A stretch of 64,000 nucleotides of DNA from Bariatricus massiliensis (GCF_900086725.1 NZ_LT574837.1:64501-128500); one strand, 5' to 3'. Positions 43,548 to 52,602 are shown, counted from the first letter of the stretch. Numbers and translations are program-made. Notes: generated by a model not told the origin, from the sequence alone.

Positions 43548-45278
43548 TTACTTCGGCATAATCTCCGGCATCGGATTGATTCCGGCCGCAATGAAAATGC
43601 CTACCACCGCCGCCACAATGACGCAGTATATGATGCACGGAACAATATTGGTCCGTATCAGTTTTCCTTCATTTCCGCTTGTTCCGGTAGTTGCGCACAC
43701 CGAAACAATATTGTTGACGCAGACCATATTTCCAATCGCTCCGCCCATGTTCTGAAGTGCTACGATCAGAACCTGAGGCATCACGAGCAGGGTCGCAGTC
43801 TCAAACTGAAGGGATGAGAACAGTGTATTTGACACCGTACAAGAACCTGACATAAAGGCTCCCAGCACTCCGATCAGCGGCGCGACGAGGAAGTATGCGC
43901 CGTGGAATATATTGGCCAGTGCATGCGCCATAATGTAGAGCATACTGCTGTTGGCATAGGTGAATTCTCCCGAGAATCCTGCTGCCGCCACGGTCGCTCC
44001 AATATCTCCATTGCTCGTGAATCGATAGAGGTTGACCATCGCCACTCCAAAAAGCAGCGCGACCGCCGCTCCGGAAATCTGCTTGAAAGAATCCTTCAAG
44101 GCCACCGCCGCTTCCTGCTTCGTCATCTTATGTAATATCACGGTTATTAAAGCTATCAGTATAAAGGGCATAATCCCCGGATTCCAGAGGAATTTGAAGT
44201 CCCAGTTGATGTCTTCAAAACCTAATATATGATTGACATGAAGAATAAATGGCTCATTATTCAGAATTTCTTTCAGTCCAAAAACCGCTACTCTCGTGAG
44301 AACCAAAAGGATACCGATAAAAATATACGGCAGCCATGCTTTCGCGGCCTTCATTCCCTTATCCTTTGAACTCCTGACTTTCTGGGAAGACATCCAAGTT
44401 GGGTCGCCCCATTCTTCCATACCTTCAAAGGTCCACACCTCCTTCGGCATCAAAAATCCCTTCTTTGCCGCAAATATCAAAATCGGCAGTGCCCCGAGGA
44501 ACGCGGTCATTGATACCAGCTCAGGCCCTGTGAACAGCGCCATAACGATATATATAGAACCTACCACCACTCCGGTAAACAGGCAGAAAGGTATCACCGG
44601 AAGTACATCCCGCAATGTCTTTCTCTTTCCAAACACTTTACATAAAATGCATACTCCCAAAATGATAATCGCAAATCCGCCAATCATATGCGGAATACAC
44701 GTCCATTTGGTCAAAAGCTGCGTAAACTTATCTGGGTCTCCCCCAAGCTTTGCCACGGCAGAAGCAACGGTGCTGGAGGCGGTCAATGTAGGTACCCCTA
44801 CAGGGCCGGGGCAGACCGGGGTAGAATTGTAAATCAAACAGACTGACGCCGCCGCAAGGGGCGGAAATCCCAGACTGATCAGGATTGGGGCAGCCAATGC
44901 AGCCGGCGTGCCAAACCCAGCCGCGCCCTCGATAAATCCCGCAAACACATAGCCTACGATAATCGCCTGAATCCTCGCGTCTTTGGTAATGTTTGAAAAA
45001 ATTTTATTGATGGCTGTCATGGCCCCTGACTGCTTTAACACATTCATCAACAGGATTGCTCCAAATATGATACACAGTGTCTCGAATGCACTTAAGAATC
45101 CCGCGATAGTGCGTGCCCCGATTTCCAGCGCCCCCATCTTCCAAACAATTCCCGACACCCCGCAGGCGGCCAGCCACGCAACCGGCAGGGCACGTTTTGC
45201 AGGCCAGTTCAGTCCGACCATAAATACAATCGTCAGCAAAATAGGCACTGCTGCAATAATAGCATACATTTTCCCCAT
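43548..45278 (-). CDS. lctP: lactate permease-family transporter (LctP/LldP)
   Basis: A 576-residue membrane protein of the lactate permease family with about 13 helices. Blocks include FMVGLNWPAKRALPVAWLAACGVSGIVWKM, AGFIEGAAGFGTPAALAAPILISLGFPPLAAASVCLIYNSTPVCPGPVGVPTLT, and GVLGAFMSGSCTVSNTLFSSLQFETA...VCVNNIVSVCATTG at the end. Members carry L-lactate or glycolate with protons. The start may be ATG 45278 after GGAGAGTG or an ATG nine bases in. Placement beside hydrolases and Grd-like genes suggests a related hydroxy-acid, but the substrate is not fixed by sequence. Confidence 0.85.
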   Translation of the reverse strand: MGKMYAIIAAVPILLTIVFMVGLNWPAKRALPVAWLAACGVSGIVWKMGALEIGARTIAGFLSAFETLCIIFGAILLMNVLKQSGAMTAINKIFSNITKDARIQAIIVGYVFAGFIEGAAGFGTPAALAAPILISLGFPPLAAASVCLIYNSTPVCPGPVGVPTLTASSTVASAVAKLGGDPDKFTQLLTKWTCIPHMIGGFAIIILGVCILCKVFGKRKTLRDVLPVIPFCLFTGVVVGSIYIVMALFTGPELVSMTAFLGALPILIFAAKKGFLMPKEVWTFEGMEEWGDPTWMSSQKVRSSKDKGMKAAKAWLPYIFIGILLVLTRVAVFGLKEILNNEPFILHVNHILGFEDINWDFKFLWNPGIMPFILIALITVILHKMTKQEAAVALKDSFKQISGAAVALLFGVAMVNLYRFTSNGDIGATVAAAGFSGEFTYANSSMLYIMAHALANIFHGAYFLVAPLIGVLGAFMSGSCTVSNTLFSSLQFETATLLVMPQVLIVALQNMGGAIGNMVCVNNIVSVCATTGTSGNEGKLIRTNIVPCIIYCVIVAAVVGIFIAAGINPMPEIMPK

Positions 45279-45418
45279 CACTCTCCATTCTACATATTTT
45301 TAAGTAGTTTCCGACACTTGTTCTATGACTTCATCCTAACAGGTGCGGCCGGAGATTTCGCCTTACGGAATTTATGCAGTGTTAAAAATATGGGCAGTTT
45401 CATATTCTTGCCAAAAGG

Positions 45419-45460
45419 AAGTGCACAAAACTTGTACACTTTCCATATTTTGCACAAGTT
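45419..45460. promoter_or_regulatory. inverted-repeat region between lctP and tetR
   Basis: AAGTGCACAAAACTTGTACACTT (45419-45441) has AAGTGCAC and GTACACTT as inverted arms, and AAACTTGT (45428-45435) pairs with ACAAGTTT (45454-45461). These overlap in the divergent region 45279-45625 that must hold both promoters. It is a fair candidate for the TetR operator. The rest of the 346-base gap is AT-rich and I see no gene in it. Confidence 0.4.
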
Positions 45461-45625
45461 TTTTTGCGTTTTCCATGTTGTTAATCTATTTTTCCTATCA
45501 TATAATTACTTTGTAAACATTGGATATCTTTCGTCTGTTTTCGACAACACATTTGTACATAAGTCACAAACTCCAATTGTTTGCCCATATTGTACCAGTC
45601 AACCAACTGGAAAGGAGTGCTGTTC

Positions 45626-46261
45626 ATGGCAAATAATTTAATCACCAAAGAAGCTCTGGCAGGTGCATTGAAATCTCTCTTGAAAGAAATGCCACTTTCA
45701 AAGATTTCAGTAAAATGTATTACGACCTACTGCAACATCAGCAGAAATACGTTTTATTATCATTTTAAGGACAAGTATGAACTGATAAACTGGATTTTCT
45801 ATTCCGACATGCTGCAGAACGTTAATTCTTTCAACGATCCAAACAAGCTGACTGACAGTTTCGTAAATGTCTGCAAGTGTTTATATACCAACCGCAAATT
45901 CTATCTGGCCTGCTTCCAGTACGTGGGGCAGAACTCTCTCTATGAATACCTCTTTGATTTCTATTATGAGCTGTGGAAAATCAATATCGATGTACGTTAT
46001 ACAGAGAGCGGCTTTAAGCTCACTGAGGACGAGCTGAATGTGATGGCAAAATTGAAGTCTCATGCTCTGGTAGGTATTATTTCTGACTGGGTAAGAGATG
46101 GAATGCATGACAACTATATGAATTATTTTGAACAGATTCGGACTGTTCTTGATTTTGAGTCTTCCGGCTACGCAATTCTGTCGGACCAAAAGATGCTCCG
46201 GCCTGAACAGGAGGAGCCAGCTGACAACTCATTTAGAAAGAAGTGTACAAAAGCATGCTGA
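45626..46261 (+). CDS. TetR-family transcriptional regulator (DhaS-like)
   Basis: About 211 residues. The DNA-binding part is plain: LITKEALAGALKSLLKEMPLSKISVKCITTYCNISRNTFYYHFKDKYELINWIFYSDM; the C-terminal domain fits the TetR_C_8 type seen in DhaS-like regulators. ATG 45626 has AAAGGAG eight bases upstream; longer frames start in the promoter. The gene overlaps the start of the GrdB-like gene by seven bases, so the regulator and the Grd-like genes form one operon with probable autoregulation. The effector is unknown. Confidence 0.85.
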   Translation: MANNLITKEALAGALKSLLKEMPLSKISVKCITTYCNISRNTFYYHFKDKYELINWIFYSDMLQNVNSFNDPNKLTDSFVNVCKCLYTNRKFYLACFQYVGQNSLYEYLFDFYYELWKINIDVRYTESGFKLTEDELNVMAKLKSHALVGIISDWVRDGMHDNYMNYFEQIRTVLDFESSGYAILSDQKMLRPEQEEPADNSFRKKCTKAC

Positions 46262-47088
46262 AAACCGCAGAAATGATTTATTCAAACCCAGATAGTGAAC
46301 CTCAGGGCGGAAAAGAGAATAATCTGGTACCTTTTATCAATTATGGTACCCCTGCTCCAAAGCGATGCCTTGATATGTTATTGAACAAGTATTATGACAG
46401 GGCCTATCAGAGTGAAGTCGTCATGGTATCCCCTGAGAAAAAGCAGCTCCCCGTTCTCAAAAAGAGGCTTTCGGACGCTACGATTATGCTGATAACAGAC
46501 GGCGGGCTTGTACCGAAAGGCAATCCGGACCGGATTCCTTCATCCAGCTCCGACCGTTTTGGCATCTATTCACTGCACGGCGCAGCGTCCCTCTCCCCTG
46601 ACGAATATGAGATTAGTCATCAAGGCTATGACAATTCCTTTGTGGAGGCGGATCCGAACCGTCTTCTTCCGGTGGACGCACTGCGCGAACTGGAGAGGGA
46701 AGGTATCATTGGAAAGCTGTTTGATACTTTTTTGTCCACCACAGGCGTTATGACTTCCACAGAAAAGAGTATCCGGCTTGGTAAGGAAATCGCTTCCTAC
46801 ACGTCTGACCAGCCCGTAGACGCGGTACTCATCACTTCGGCCTGCGGCACCAGTACACGCTGCGGCTCCTACATCGGTCTGGCCATTGAGCAGAGCGGCA
46901 TCCCGACCGTACAGATTACGAACCTTACTAAAATAGCTTCCGACACCGGACTTACAAAAGTCCTTCGTGGAAGCAATGTCTGCTATCCTTTCGGTGCCCC
47001 GGCACTGCCTGAAAAAAGTGAATACCTCTATCGAAAAGAACTGGCAGCCAAGGCCTGCCATCTGCTGGAAGAAAAATCTTGCCAATAA
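46255..47088 (+). CDS. short GrdB-like protein with Cys at the selenocysteine position
   Basis: About 277 residues homologous to the C-terminal two-thirds of the glycine/sarcosine/betaine reductase component B selenoprotein encoded two genes later. VPFINYGTPAPKRCLDMLLNKYYDRAYQSEVVM, LITDGGLVPKGNPDRI and EYEISHQGYDNSFVEADPNRLLPVDAL all match. The redox motif here is TSACGTSTRCG, where the other protein has TST-Sec-GTSSRCG, so Cys replaces Sec. The first 150 or so residues of the family are absent. The start is uncertain: GTG 46243 or ATG 46255, with no strong ribosome site, overlapping tetR. Either a specialised subunit or a decayed paralogue. Confidence 0.78.
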   Translation: MLKTAEMIYSNPDSEPQGGKENNLVPFINYGTPAPKRCLDMLLNKYYDRAYQSEVVMVSPEKKQLPVLKKRLSDATIMLITDGGLVPKGNPDRIPSSSSDRFGIYSLHGAASLSPDEYEISHQGYDNSFVEADPNRLLPVDALRELEREGIIGKLFDTFLSTTGVMTSTEKSIRLGKEIASYTSDQPVDAVLITSACGTSTRCGSYIGLAIEQSGIPTVQITNLTKIASDTGLTKVLRGSNVCYPFGAPALPEKSEYLYRKELAAKACHLLEEKSCQ

Positions 47089-47168
47089 TAACTCTCATAA
47101 TTTTTGCACACTTTTCCCAAATGTACCAGTTTTAAACAAACCTTTTATTTGTGTGTTGTACCATGACC

Positions 47169-47204
47169 GCCGGGATTCTACAATGACAGTAGTAGAATTC
47201 CGGC
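47169..47204 (+). other. 13-base hairpin between the two Grd-like genes
   Basis: GCCGGGATTCTAC (47169-47181) and GTAGAATTCCGGC (47192-47204) pair with one G-T wobble and a ten-base loop. No T run follows, so it is more likely an mRNA stability or processing stem than a terminator. It lies in the 164-base gap between the short GrdB-like gene and the GrdE-like gene. Confidence 0.6.
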
Positions 47205-47252
47205 ATTACAATACCAATCAAATACTTTAACCTAGAAAGGGGAATAAATGTC

Positions 47253-48542
47253 ATGAGTAAAAGACTGCAGATTGACTATGTCCGCGTAAAAAAAGTCCAA
47301 TTTGGTGAAATCACGGGACTGAAAGACGGCGTGCTGACAATAAATAAAACGGAGTTGATCGATCTGGTGAAAAGTGAACTGTTCAGTGAGCTTGATATTA
47401 AACTTGCAGTTCCAGGAGAAAGCTGCCGTATTCTTGGTATCCACGATATCATGCAGCCGCGCTGTAAGGCAGATGCCCCGGAAACTTCCTATCCGGGTAT
47501 CTGGGGAAAACTCGCTCCCATGGGCGAAGGACGCACCGTCGCATTGAAGGGTGTCGTTATCTCAGATATTTACTACGCGAAATGTAATATTAAGTACTAT
47601 ATGGATATGGGCGGCCCCTGTGCCAAATATACCCATTTTTCCAAACATTATCACATCATTCTGGACGCAAAACCAGCGGACGGAATCAGTGACGCCAGCT
47701 ATGCCGAAGCCTTAAAGTATGCTTCTCTTACACTCAATGTATATCTCGCAAAGCTGGCAGTCAAATTGACTCCGGACGAAACCGAAACTTTCGAACTGGG
47801 TCCGGTAGGCCCGGGACCAGATGGGAAACCTCTGCCTAAGGTTGCCTATCTGGTAACACATATGGCCTCCCACGACACCTGGAACTTCCTCGTATACGGG
47901 CAGAGCGCCATCGGCTTTCTGCCCACAATCCTCCAGCCCACCGAGATTTTGGACGGGGCTATGGTCTGGAGATACTGGGAGCCGAACTACTACCTCCAGA
48001 ATGAAGTCTATATCAAGGAACTGATGAGCCGTCATGGCAAGGATATTGAATTCGTCGGTATGGTGATGGCGAACAATGTCATGAAAATTGACGGAAAAGA
48101 TACCATGGGCATGATGGCTGCCACGCTCTGTAAAGAGACACTGAAAGCAGACTGCGTAATCGTCAATAAATCCGGCATGGGCCATTGTCAGCTTGACTCT
48201 GCGCTTGCCTTTAACTGGGCACAGAAAATGGGAATGCCCTGCGTCATGAACCTGTCGGCCGTGTCGAACGATAAGCCGGGGGATATGCTTGTCATCTCGG
48301 ATTCTAAGATAGACGCCGTCATCAACAGCGGGCGCAACTATGACCTGCACCATCCAAAAGTAGACCGGGTCATCGGAAGGGACTCCAATGTTCCGAGTTT
48401 GATGGGGTATGACGTGGATGGGCCATTTACTCACACCACAAACTTTGCCTATCAGGGAATCTGGTCGCAGCTTGGAGACTGTTATGTTACGACAGACGCA
48501 GACTTGCCGGACGCTCCGGACTTTGCGCAGAAGGAGGGTTAA
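47253..48542 (+). CDS. GrdE-like component B alpha/beta subunit of a glycine/betaine-type reductase
   Basis: A 429-residue protein of the GrdE/GrdG/GrdI family, which forms with GrdB the substrate-specific component B that makes a Schiff base with an amine substrate. Length and blocks fit: KRLQIDYVRVKKVQFGEITGLKDG, AVPGESCRILGIHDIMQPRCK, IWGKLAPMGEGRTVALKGVVISDIYYAKCNIKYYMDMGGP and FVGMVMANNVM. Family members are cut to create a pyruvoyl group from a Cys. I see no Asn-Cys or Thr-Cys pair here, so the cleavage site is uncertain. It is followed two bases on by the selenoprotein gene. AAGGGGAATAAATGTC precedes the ATG. Confidence 0.83.
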   Translation: MSKRLQIDYVRVKKVQFGEITGLKDGVLTINKTELIDLVKSELFSELDIKLAVPGESCRILGIHDIMQPRCKADAPETSYPGIWGKLAPMGEGRTVALKGVVISDIYYAKCNIKYYMDMGGPCAKYTHFSKHYHIILDAKPADGISDASYAEALKYASLTLNVYLAKLAVKLTPDETETFELGPVGPGPDGKPLPKVAYLVTHMASHDTWNFLVYGQSAIGFLPTILQPTEILDGAMVWRYWEPNYYLQNEVYIKELMSRHGKDIEFVGMVMANNVMKIDGKDTMGMMAATLCKETLKADCVIVNKSGMGHCQLDSALAFNWAQKMGMPCVMNLSAVSNDKPGDMLVISDSKIDAVINSGRNYDLHHPKVDRVIGRDSNVPSLMGYDVDGPFTHTTNFAYQGIWSQLGDCYVTTDADLPDAPDFAQKEG

Positions 48543-48544
48543 TT

Positions 48545-49864
48545 ATGTCAGACAAAATCAGGGTAGTTCATTATATTAATCAATTTTACGGCGGCTATGG
48601 CGGAGAAGACACGGCAAGTATGGGAATTGTCGTAAAGGAAGAGCCTGTGGGCCCGGGGCTTCTGCTCAAAGGCCTGCTTGGCGATAAGTATGAAATCGTC
48701 GCCACGATTATCTGCGGCGACAATCACATCGCAGAAAATATCGAAGAAGTCTGCGAAGAATTCGTGAATCTCGTAAGAAAGTATGAGGCGCAGCTTTTTA
48801 TAGCCGGACCGGGCTTTAACGCAGGCCGCTACGGCATGGGCTGCGGTGCGGCCACTGCTGCGGTGACAGAAAAACTCAAGATTCCGGCGGTCACAGCACT
48901 TTACTCTGAGAACCCCGGAACCGATCTGTACAAAGACCGCGCCTATATTCTAAAGACAGAAAACAATGCCGCTAAAATGAAGGAGGCAATGAAGCAGGTG
49001 GCTGCATTTGCTGTCCGCCTTGCAGAAAATGACTTTATCGGCGACGGGCGAAAAGAAGGTTATCACGGCTGCGGTCCCGCTATCGAGATAGACTATGGCA
49101 CCCCCGCTTCCAAGCGTGGCCTTAATATGCTTTTGGATAAATATTACCACCGCAACTTCCACACAGAAGTCGTGATGCCAAACCACGAGGATATCCCGGT
49201 TCCCGTACTCAGCAAACCTTTGCATGACGTCAGGCTGGCCCTCGTCACGGACGGCGGATTGGTTCCCAAGGGCAATCCCGACAACATGGTTCCCACCAAT
49301 TCTAAATACTACAAAAGCTATTCCTTCGGCGACACTGAGAAATTGGACGCCGCCTCTTATGAGGTCAGCCATCAAGGCTATAACAATGCTTTCGTATTAG
49401 AAGACCCCAACCGCCTTGTCCCGGTGGATGCTGCTGTATCACTTAAAAAGGAAGGCAAAATCGGAGATGTACTGACCACATATTATACCACCGCCGGAGT
49501 CATGACTCCTATGGAGATGGGTAAAAAATTCGGGGAAGAGATCTCCAAAGAACTGCTGGACAATCAGGTAGATGCCGTAATCCTCACCTCCACATGAGGT
49601 ACCAGCTCTCGCTGCGGTGCAGTGATGACAAAAGAAATCGAGCGTGCAGGAATTCCAATTGTCCATGTCACAAATCTCACAAAAATCTCTGAGGGAATTG
49701 GTACCCACCGCATTCTTCGGGGCAACAGCGTGCTACATGTATTCGGCAATCCTTCGCTTCCGAAAACACAAGAAGCCGCTTACCGGAAGAAGCTGGTAGA
49801 AGAAGCCTTAGAAATGCTGGAGGAGACACCTCCGGACGGACAATACAGCTTGATTCACGAATAA
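48545..49864 (+). CDS. GrdB/GrdF/GrdH-like component B selenoprotein (UGA read as selenocysteine)
   Basis: A 439-residue selenoprotein; a TGA at 49595-49597 interrupts one continuous frame that otherwise ends at TAA 49862-49864. Upstream it reads DAVILTST, then Sec, then GTSSRCGAVMTKEIERAGIP, the exact redox motif of glycine, sarcosine or betaine reductase component B. N-terminal family blocks are VVHYINQFYGGYGGEDTA, IAGPGFNAGRYGMGCGAATA and ALYSENPGTDLYKD. With the GrdE-like subunit it should cleave the C-N bond of an amine, giving a carboxymethyl-selenoether on component A. No grdA, grdC or grdD is in the window. AAGGAGGGTTAATT precedes the ATG. Automated annotation would cut this gene at 49597. 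Confidence 0.9.
49595..49614 (+). promoter_or_regulatory. selenocysteine codon and candidate SECIS hairpin
   Basis: The UGA (49595-49597) is followed after five bases by CAGC-TCTC-GCTG (49603-49614), a short stem with a four-base loop that can extend by a G-C pair across a bulge. Bacterial SECIS elements sit directly past the UGA within the coding sequence, as here. The stem is short, so it is only a candidate. Confidence 0.5.
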
Positions 49865-49883
49865 TCAAGATTTTTATACCAGC

Positions 49884-49913
49884 AAGGGGCAGCGAAAGCT
49901 GCTCCTTTTATTC
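49884..49913 (+). terminator. Rho-independent terminator of the Grd-like operon
   Basis: AAGGGGCAGC, a GAAA loop and GCTGCTCCTT form a stem with one mismatch, followed by TTATT. It lies 20 bases past the stop of the selenoprotein gene. Confidence 0.8.
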
Positions 49914-50003
49914 AATCTGTAAAACATATTTGAAAGAATCACTACTCAAATCAGGCACCAGATGATAGAATAACAATAAGAACACAGAAGATGAGGAACT
50001 GCT

Positions 50004-50921
50004 ATGTATGATTTTATAGTGAACCCCCTCTCCCGCTCTGGTCAAGGACATTCTATCTGGAAGACAGTGGAGACGGAATTAAAAAAAGAGAATATAACAT
50101 ACGAAGTGCACTTTACAGCGCACCGCCGCCATGCTACTTCCATAGCCGAGGAAATCACCAAAGATGGTAAAGAGCACACTCTTATCGTGCTCGGCGGGGA
50201 CGGGACAATCAACGAGGTTATTAACGGAATCAAATATTTAGATAAGTGTACTCTGGGATATGTTCCGACCGGTTCAAGCAACGACTTTTCAAGGGGACTG
50301 GGACTTCCATGCGATATCAAAAAAGCAGTCACTTCCGTCCTCCACTCCGGGCATTCTAAACTGATAGATATCGGTACGATACGATACAGAAATAAAAAAC
50401 GCAGGTTTGCCGTCAGCTCGGGCATCGGGTATGACGCTGCTATCTGCCATACGGTATGCATCTCAAAATTAAAAGTGTTTCTAAATAAAATTAAGCTTGG
50501 CAAGCTTGCCTATGTGGGAGTATCGCTGGACAGACTATATCACTGCCGCCCTGCCGGTATGACCGTTCGGCTGGATTCGGGCCAAGAGTTTCATTATAAG
50601 AGGGCCTATTTCGCGGCGGCTATGAACCTCCCCTACGAAGGGGGCGGGTGTAAGTTCTGCCCCGGTGCATTCTGTGACGACGGTCTGCTCGATCTCATTG
50701 TCATCGCCGATGTTCCCAAGTACCGTGCTCTTGCAATTCTTCCGGTTGTTTTTTCTGGCGGGCATACGCATATGAAAGGGGTACATATCGTAAAATGCCG
50801 GGAAGCCCAGATTGTCTCAGACAATCCTCTTCCCATACATACGGACGGGGAGCCGGTCTTTTTGCAGCGGAAGCTCACTATGGCATTGGAGCCGGAGCGT
50901 CTGAAAATAATAATACCTTAG
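50004..50921 (+). CDS. diacylglycerol-kinase-family lipid kinase (DgkB/YegS-like)
   Basis: A 305-residue soluble lipid kinase, phosphorylating diacylglycerol or a related lipid with ATP. Visible are IVNPLSRSGQG, the catalytic LIVLGGDGTINEVINGI, VPTGSSNDFSRGLGLP and the C-terminal Asp of CDDGLLDLIVIADV. It is 11 bases ahead of a glycerophosphodiesterase gene. GAGGAACTGCT precedes the ATG. Together with the PAP2 and VanZ genes it makes a small lipid-envelope group, perhaps recycling diacylglycerol from lipoteichoic acid synthesis. Confidence 0.88.
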   Translation: MYDFIVNPLSRSGQGHSIWKTVETELKKENITYEVHFTAHRRHATSIAEEITKDGKEHTLIVLGGDGTINEVINGIKYLDKCTLGYVPTGSSNDFSRGLGLPCDIKKAVTSVLHSGHSKLIDIGTIRYRNKKRRFAVSSGIGYDAAICHTVCISKLKVFLNKIKLGKLAYVGVSLDRLYHCRPAGMTVRLDSGQEFHYKRAYFAAAMNLPYEGGGCKFCPGAFCDDGLLDLIVIADVPKYRALAILPVVFSGGHTHMKGVHIVKCREAQIVSDNPLPIHTDGEPVFLQRKLTMALEPERLKIIIP

Positions 50922-50931
50922 GAGTTCACTT

Positions 50932-51795
50932 ATGCACTGGTACGTTATAATTGGAATTGTCATATTTTTTATTATTTTCTATATCATCTTGCTTATGCCT
51001 AATTTTTCTCACAGAGAGGCCATGAAGCCCTTTCTTGGGTTGGCATTTGCCCATCGTGGACTGCACGATGCCCGGAAGCTGATACCAGAAAATTCAATGT
51101 ATGCATTTAAAGAGGCCGTTAGGCATAAACTTGCTATAGAGCTAGATATTCATCTCACCCGGGACAATCAGGTGGTCGTATTTCATGACGAGCTCTTGGA
51201 GCGCGTCTGCGGCGTGCCCGGGACAGTAGAAGATTCCACCTACGAAGAACTAAGAATGCTTCACCTCCTCAACACAGATGAACATATCCCCCTCTTCAAG
51301 GAAGTGCTTGATTATATAGATGGACGCGTCCCCTTACTGATAGAGCTGAAGCTTCCAACGCAGGATATGAGGCTTTGTTCTTACGCGATGGAACTTCTCT
51401 CGCAATATGAAGGGGCATATCTGGTACAGTCATTCAACAGTCTGGGCATGCGTTGGTTTAAACAGAATGCATCTGATATACTGCGCGGCCAGTTGTCTTC
51501 TGCCCTGACAAAATCAAACAAAGAGAATCCCTACATCGTACGTTTCTGCGTGCAGCACCTTTTGACTAATATTCTCTGCCGTCCTGATTTTATATCTTAT
51601 AAACTGGCCGATGCCGGAAATCCCTCTCTGAGGCTCATCCACAGAGTATTCAAGACCCCGGCTGCCGTCTGGACACTGCGCACGGAGAAGGCCTGCCGGA
51701 AGGCTGTAGAGAATTATGATATGTATATTTTTGAGCACGAAGAAAATGTAAAATGTTTCGAAAATGTTTTGAAAAATAAACAAAATAATTTATGA
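50932..51795 (+). CDS. glycerophosphodiester phosphodiesterase, membrane-anchored
   Basis: A 287-residue protein with an N-terminal membrane helix (VIIGIVIFFIIFYIILLMP) and a GDPD TIM barrel: FAHRGLHDARKLIPENSMYAFKEAV (His, Arg, Glu), AIELDIHLTRDNQVVVFHDELLERV (Glu, Asp, His) and PLLIELKLP. It hydrolyses glycerophosphodiesters, giving glycerol-3-phosphate and an alcohol, possibly from lipoteichoic acid or phospholipid turnover at the membrane. AGGAGTTCACTT precedes the ATG. It is co-transcribed with the lipid kinase. Confidence 0.88.
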   Translation: MHWYVIIGIVIFFIIFYIILLMPNFSHREAMKPFLGLAFAHRGLHDARKLIPENSMYAFKEAVRHKLAIELDIHLTRDNQVVVFHDELLERVCGVPGTVEDSTYEELRMLHLLNTDEHIPLFKEVLDYIDGRVPLLIELKLPTQDMRLCSYAMELLSQYEGAYLVQSFNSLGMRWFKQNASDILRGQLSSALTKSNKENPYIVRFCVQHLLTNILCRPDFISYKLADAGNPSLRLIHRVFKTPAAVWTLRTEKACRKAVENYDMYIFEHEENVKCFENVLKNKQNNL

Positions 51796-51812
51796 AGGTT
51801 CTATGAAGTTAG

Positions 51813-51841
51813 TTGTACCCACCTCCGATTAGTGATATAAT
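51813..51841 (+). promoter_or_regulatory. probable promoter of the PAP2 gene
   Basis: TTGTAC (51813-51818), 17 bases and TATAAT (51836-51841) form a good vegetative promoter in the 117-base gap between the GDPD and PAP2 genes. Confidence 0.65.
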
Positions 51842-51912
51842 CTTAGCGAAGCAATCCAAGTATAAAATAGACCGTCTGGAATTTTCAAGTCGTCAGAAGG
51901 GACTGGTATCCG

Positions 51913-52584
51913 TTGAAAAAAATTAATGTCAACTTTAAACATTTATTTTATAAATACAGACATGCATGGGTATTTTTATACGCACTCATCTACATGCCAT
52001 GGTTCTGCTGGCTGGAAAAGACAGTGACTACAAATTATTACGTCATCCATTCCGTATTTGATGATTATATTCCCTTCTGTGAATATTTCATCGTACCATA
52101 CCTGCTCTGGTTCCCCTATATCGCCGTTGTTTTGCTGTATTTCTTCTTCACCGACAAAAAGGGATTCTACAGAGCCACCAAGCTGCTGTTTACCGGAATG
52201 ACTATTTTCCTCATTATATCTACGGTCTTCCCAAATGGGTTGAACTTAAGGCCTGTCACTTTTGAAGGCGATAATATATTTATATCTATGGTAAGAGTCT
52301 TGTACAAGACGGACACACCGACGAATGTACTTCCGAGCCTTCATGTTTATAACTCTATCGGCGTCTCCATCGCAATTGCCAGCAGCCAAAAACTGCGGCA
52401 GTATAAGTGGGTACAGTACAGCTCTTTGTCGCTTACTACTTTGATTGTACTGTCCACTATGTTCTTAAAGCAGCATTCTATTATAGATGTGGTGGCAGCA
52501 TTTGTAATGGCCTATCTGTTATACCGGCTCGTGTATGAACCTGAGACAGAAAAGTCTCCTAAACTAGCCCGGCAGACAATATAA
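51913..52584 (+). CDS. PAP2-superfamily membrane phosphatase
   Basis: A 223-residue protein with six membrane helices. The PAP2 motifs are NVLPSLHVYNSIG (His nucleophile of motif 2) and STMFLKQHSIIDVVAAF (motif 3), while motif 1 is not clear. Members remove phosphate from lipid phosphates or, in the inositolphosphotransferase-like subgroup, transfer head groups. The TTG start is the only one that fits, with AAGGG about 12 bases upstream, so expression may be low. A promoter is at 51813 and a terminator at 52603. Confidence 0.78.
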   Translation: MKKINVNFKHLFYKYRHAWVFLYALIYMPWFCWLEKTVTTNYYVIHSVFDDYIPFCEYFIVPYLLWFPYIAVVLLYFFFTDKKGFYRATKLLFTGMTIFLIISTVFPNGLNLRPVTFEGDNIFISMVRVLYKTDTPTNVLPSLHVYNSIGVSIAIASSQKLRQYKWVQYSSLSLTTLIVLSTMFLKQHSIIDVVAAFVMAYLLYRLVYEPETEKSPKLARQTI

Positions 52585-52602
52585 ACCAATCTAAACACCA
52601 AA

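Noticed and set aside
49595..49597. TGA as the true end of the GrdB-like gene (nonsense mutation)
   Set aside because: The downstream frame keeps full family similarity to a natural stop, and the TGA sits exactly at the known Sec position between TST and GTSSRCG.
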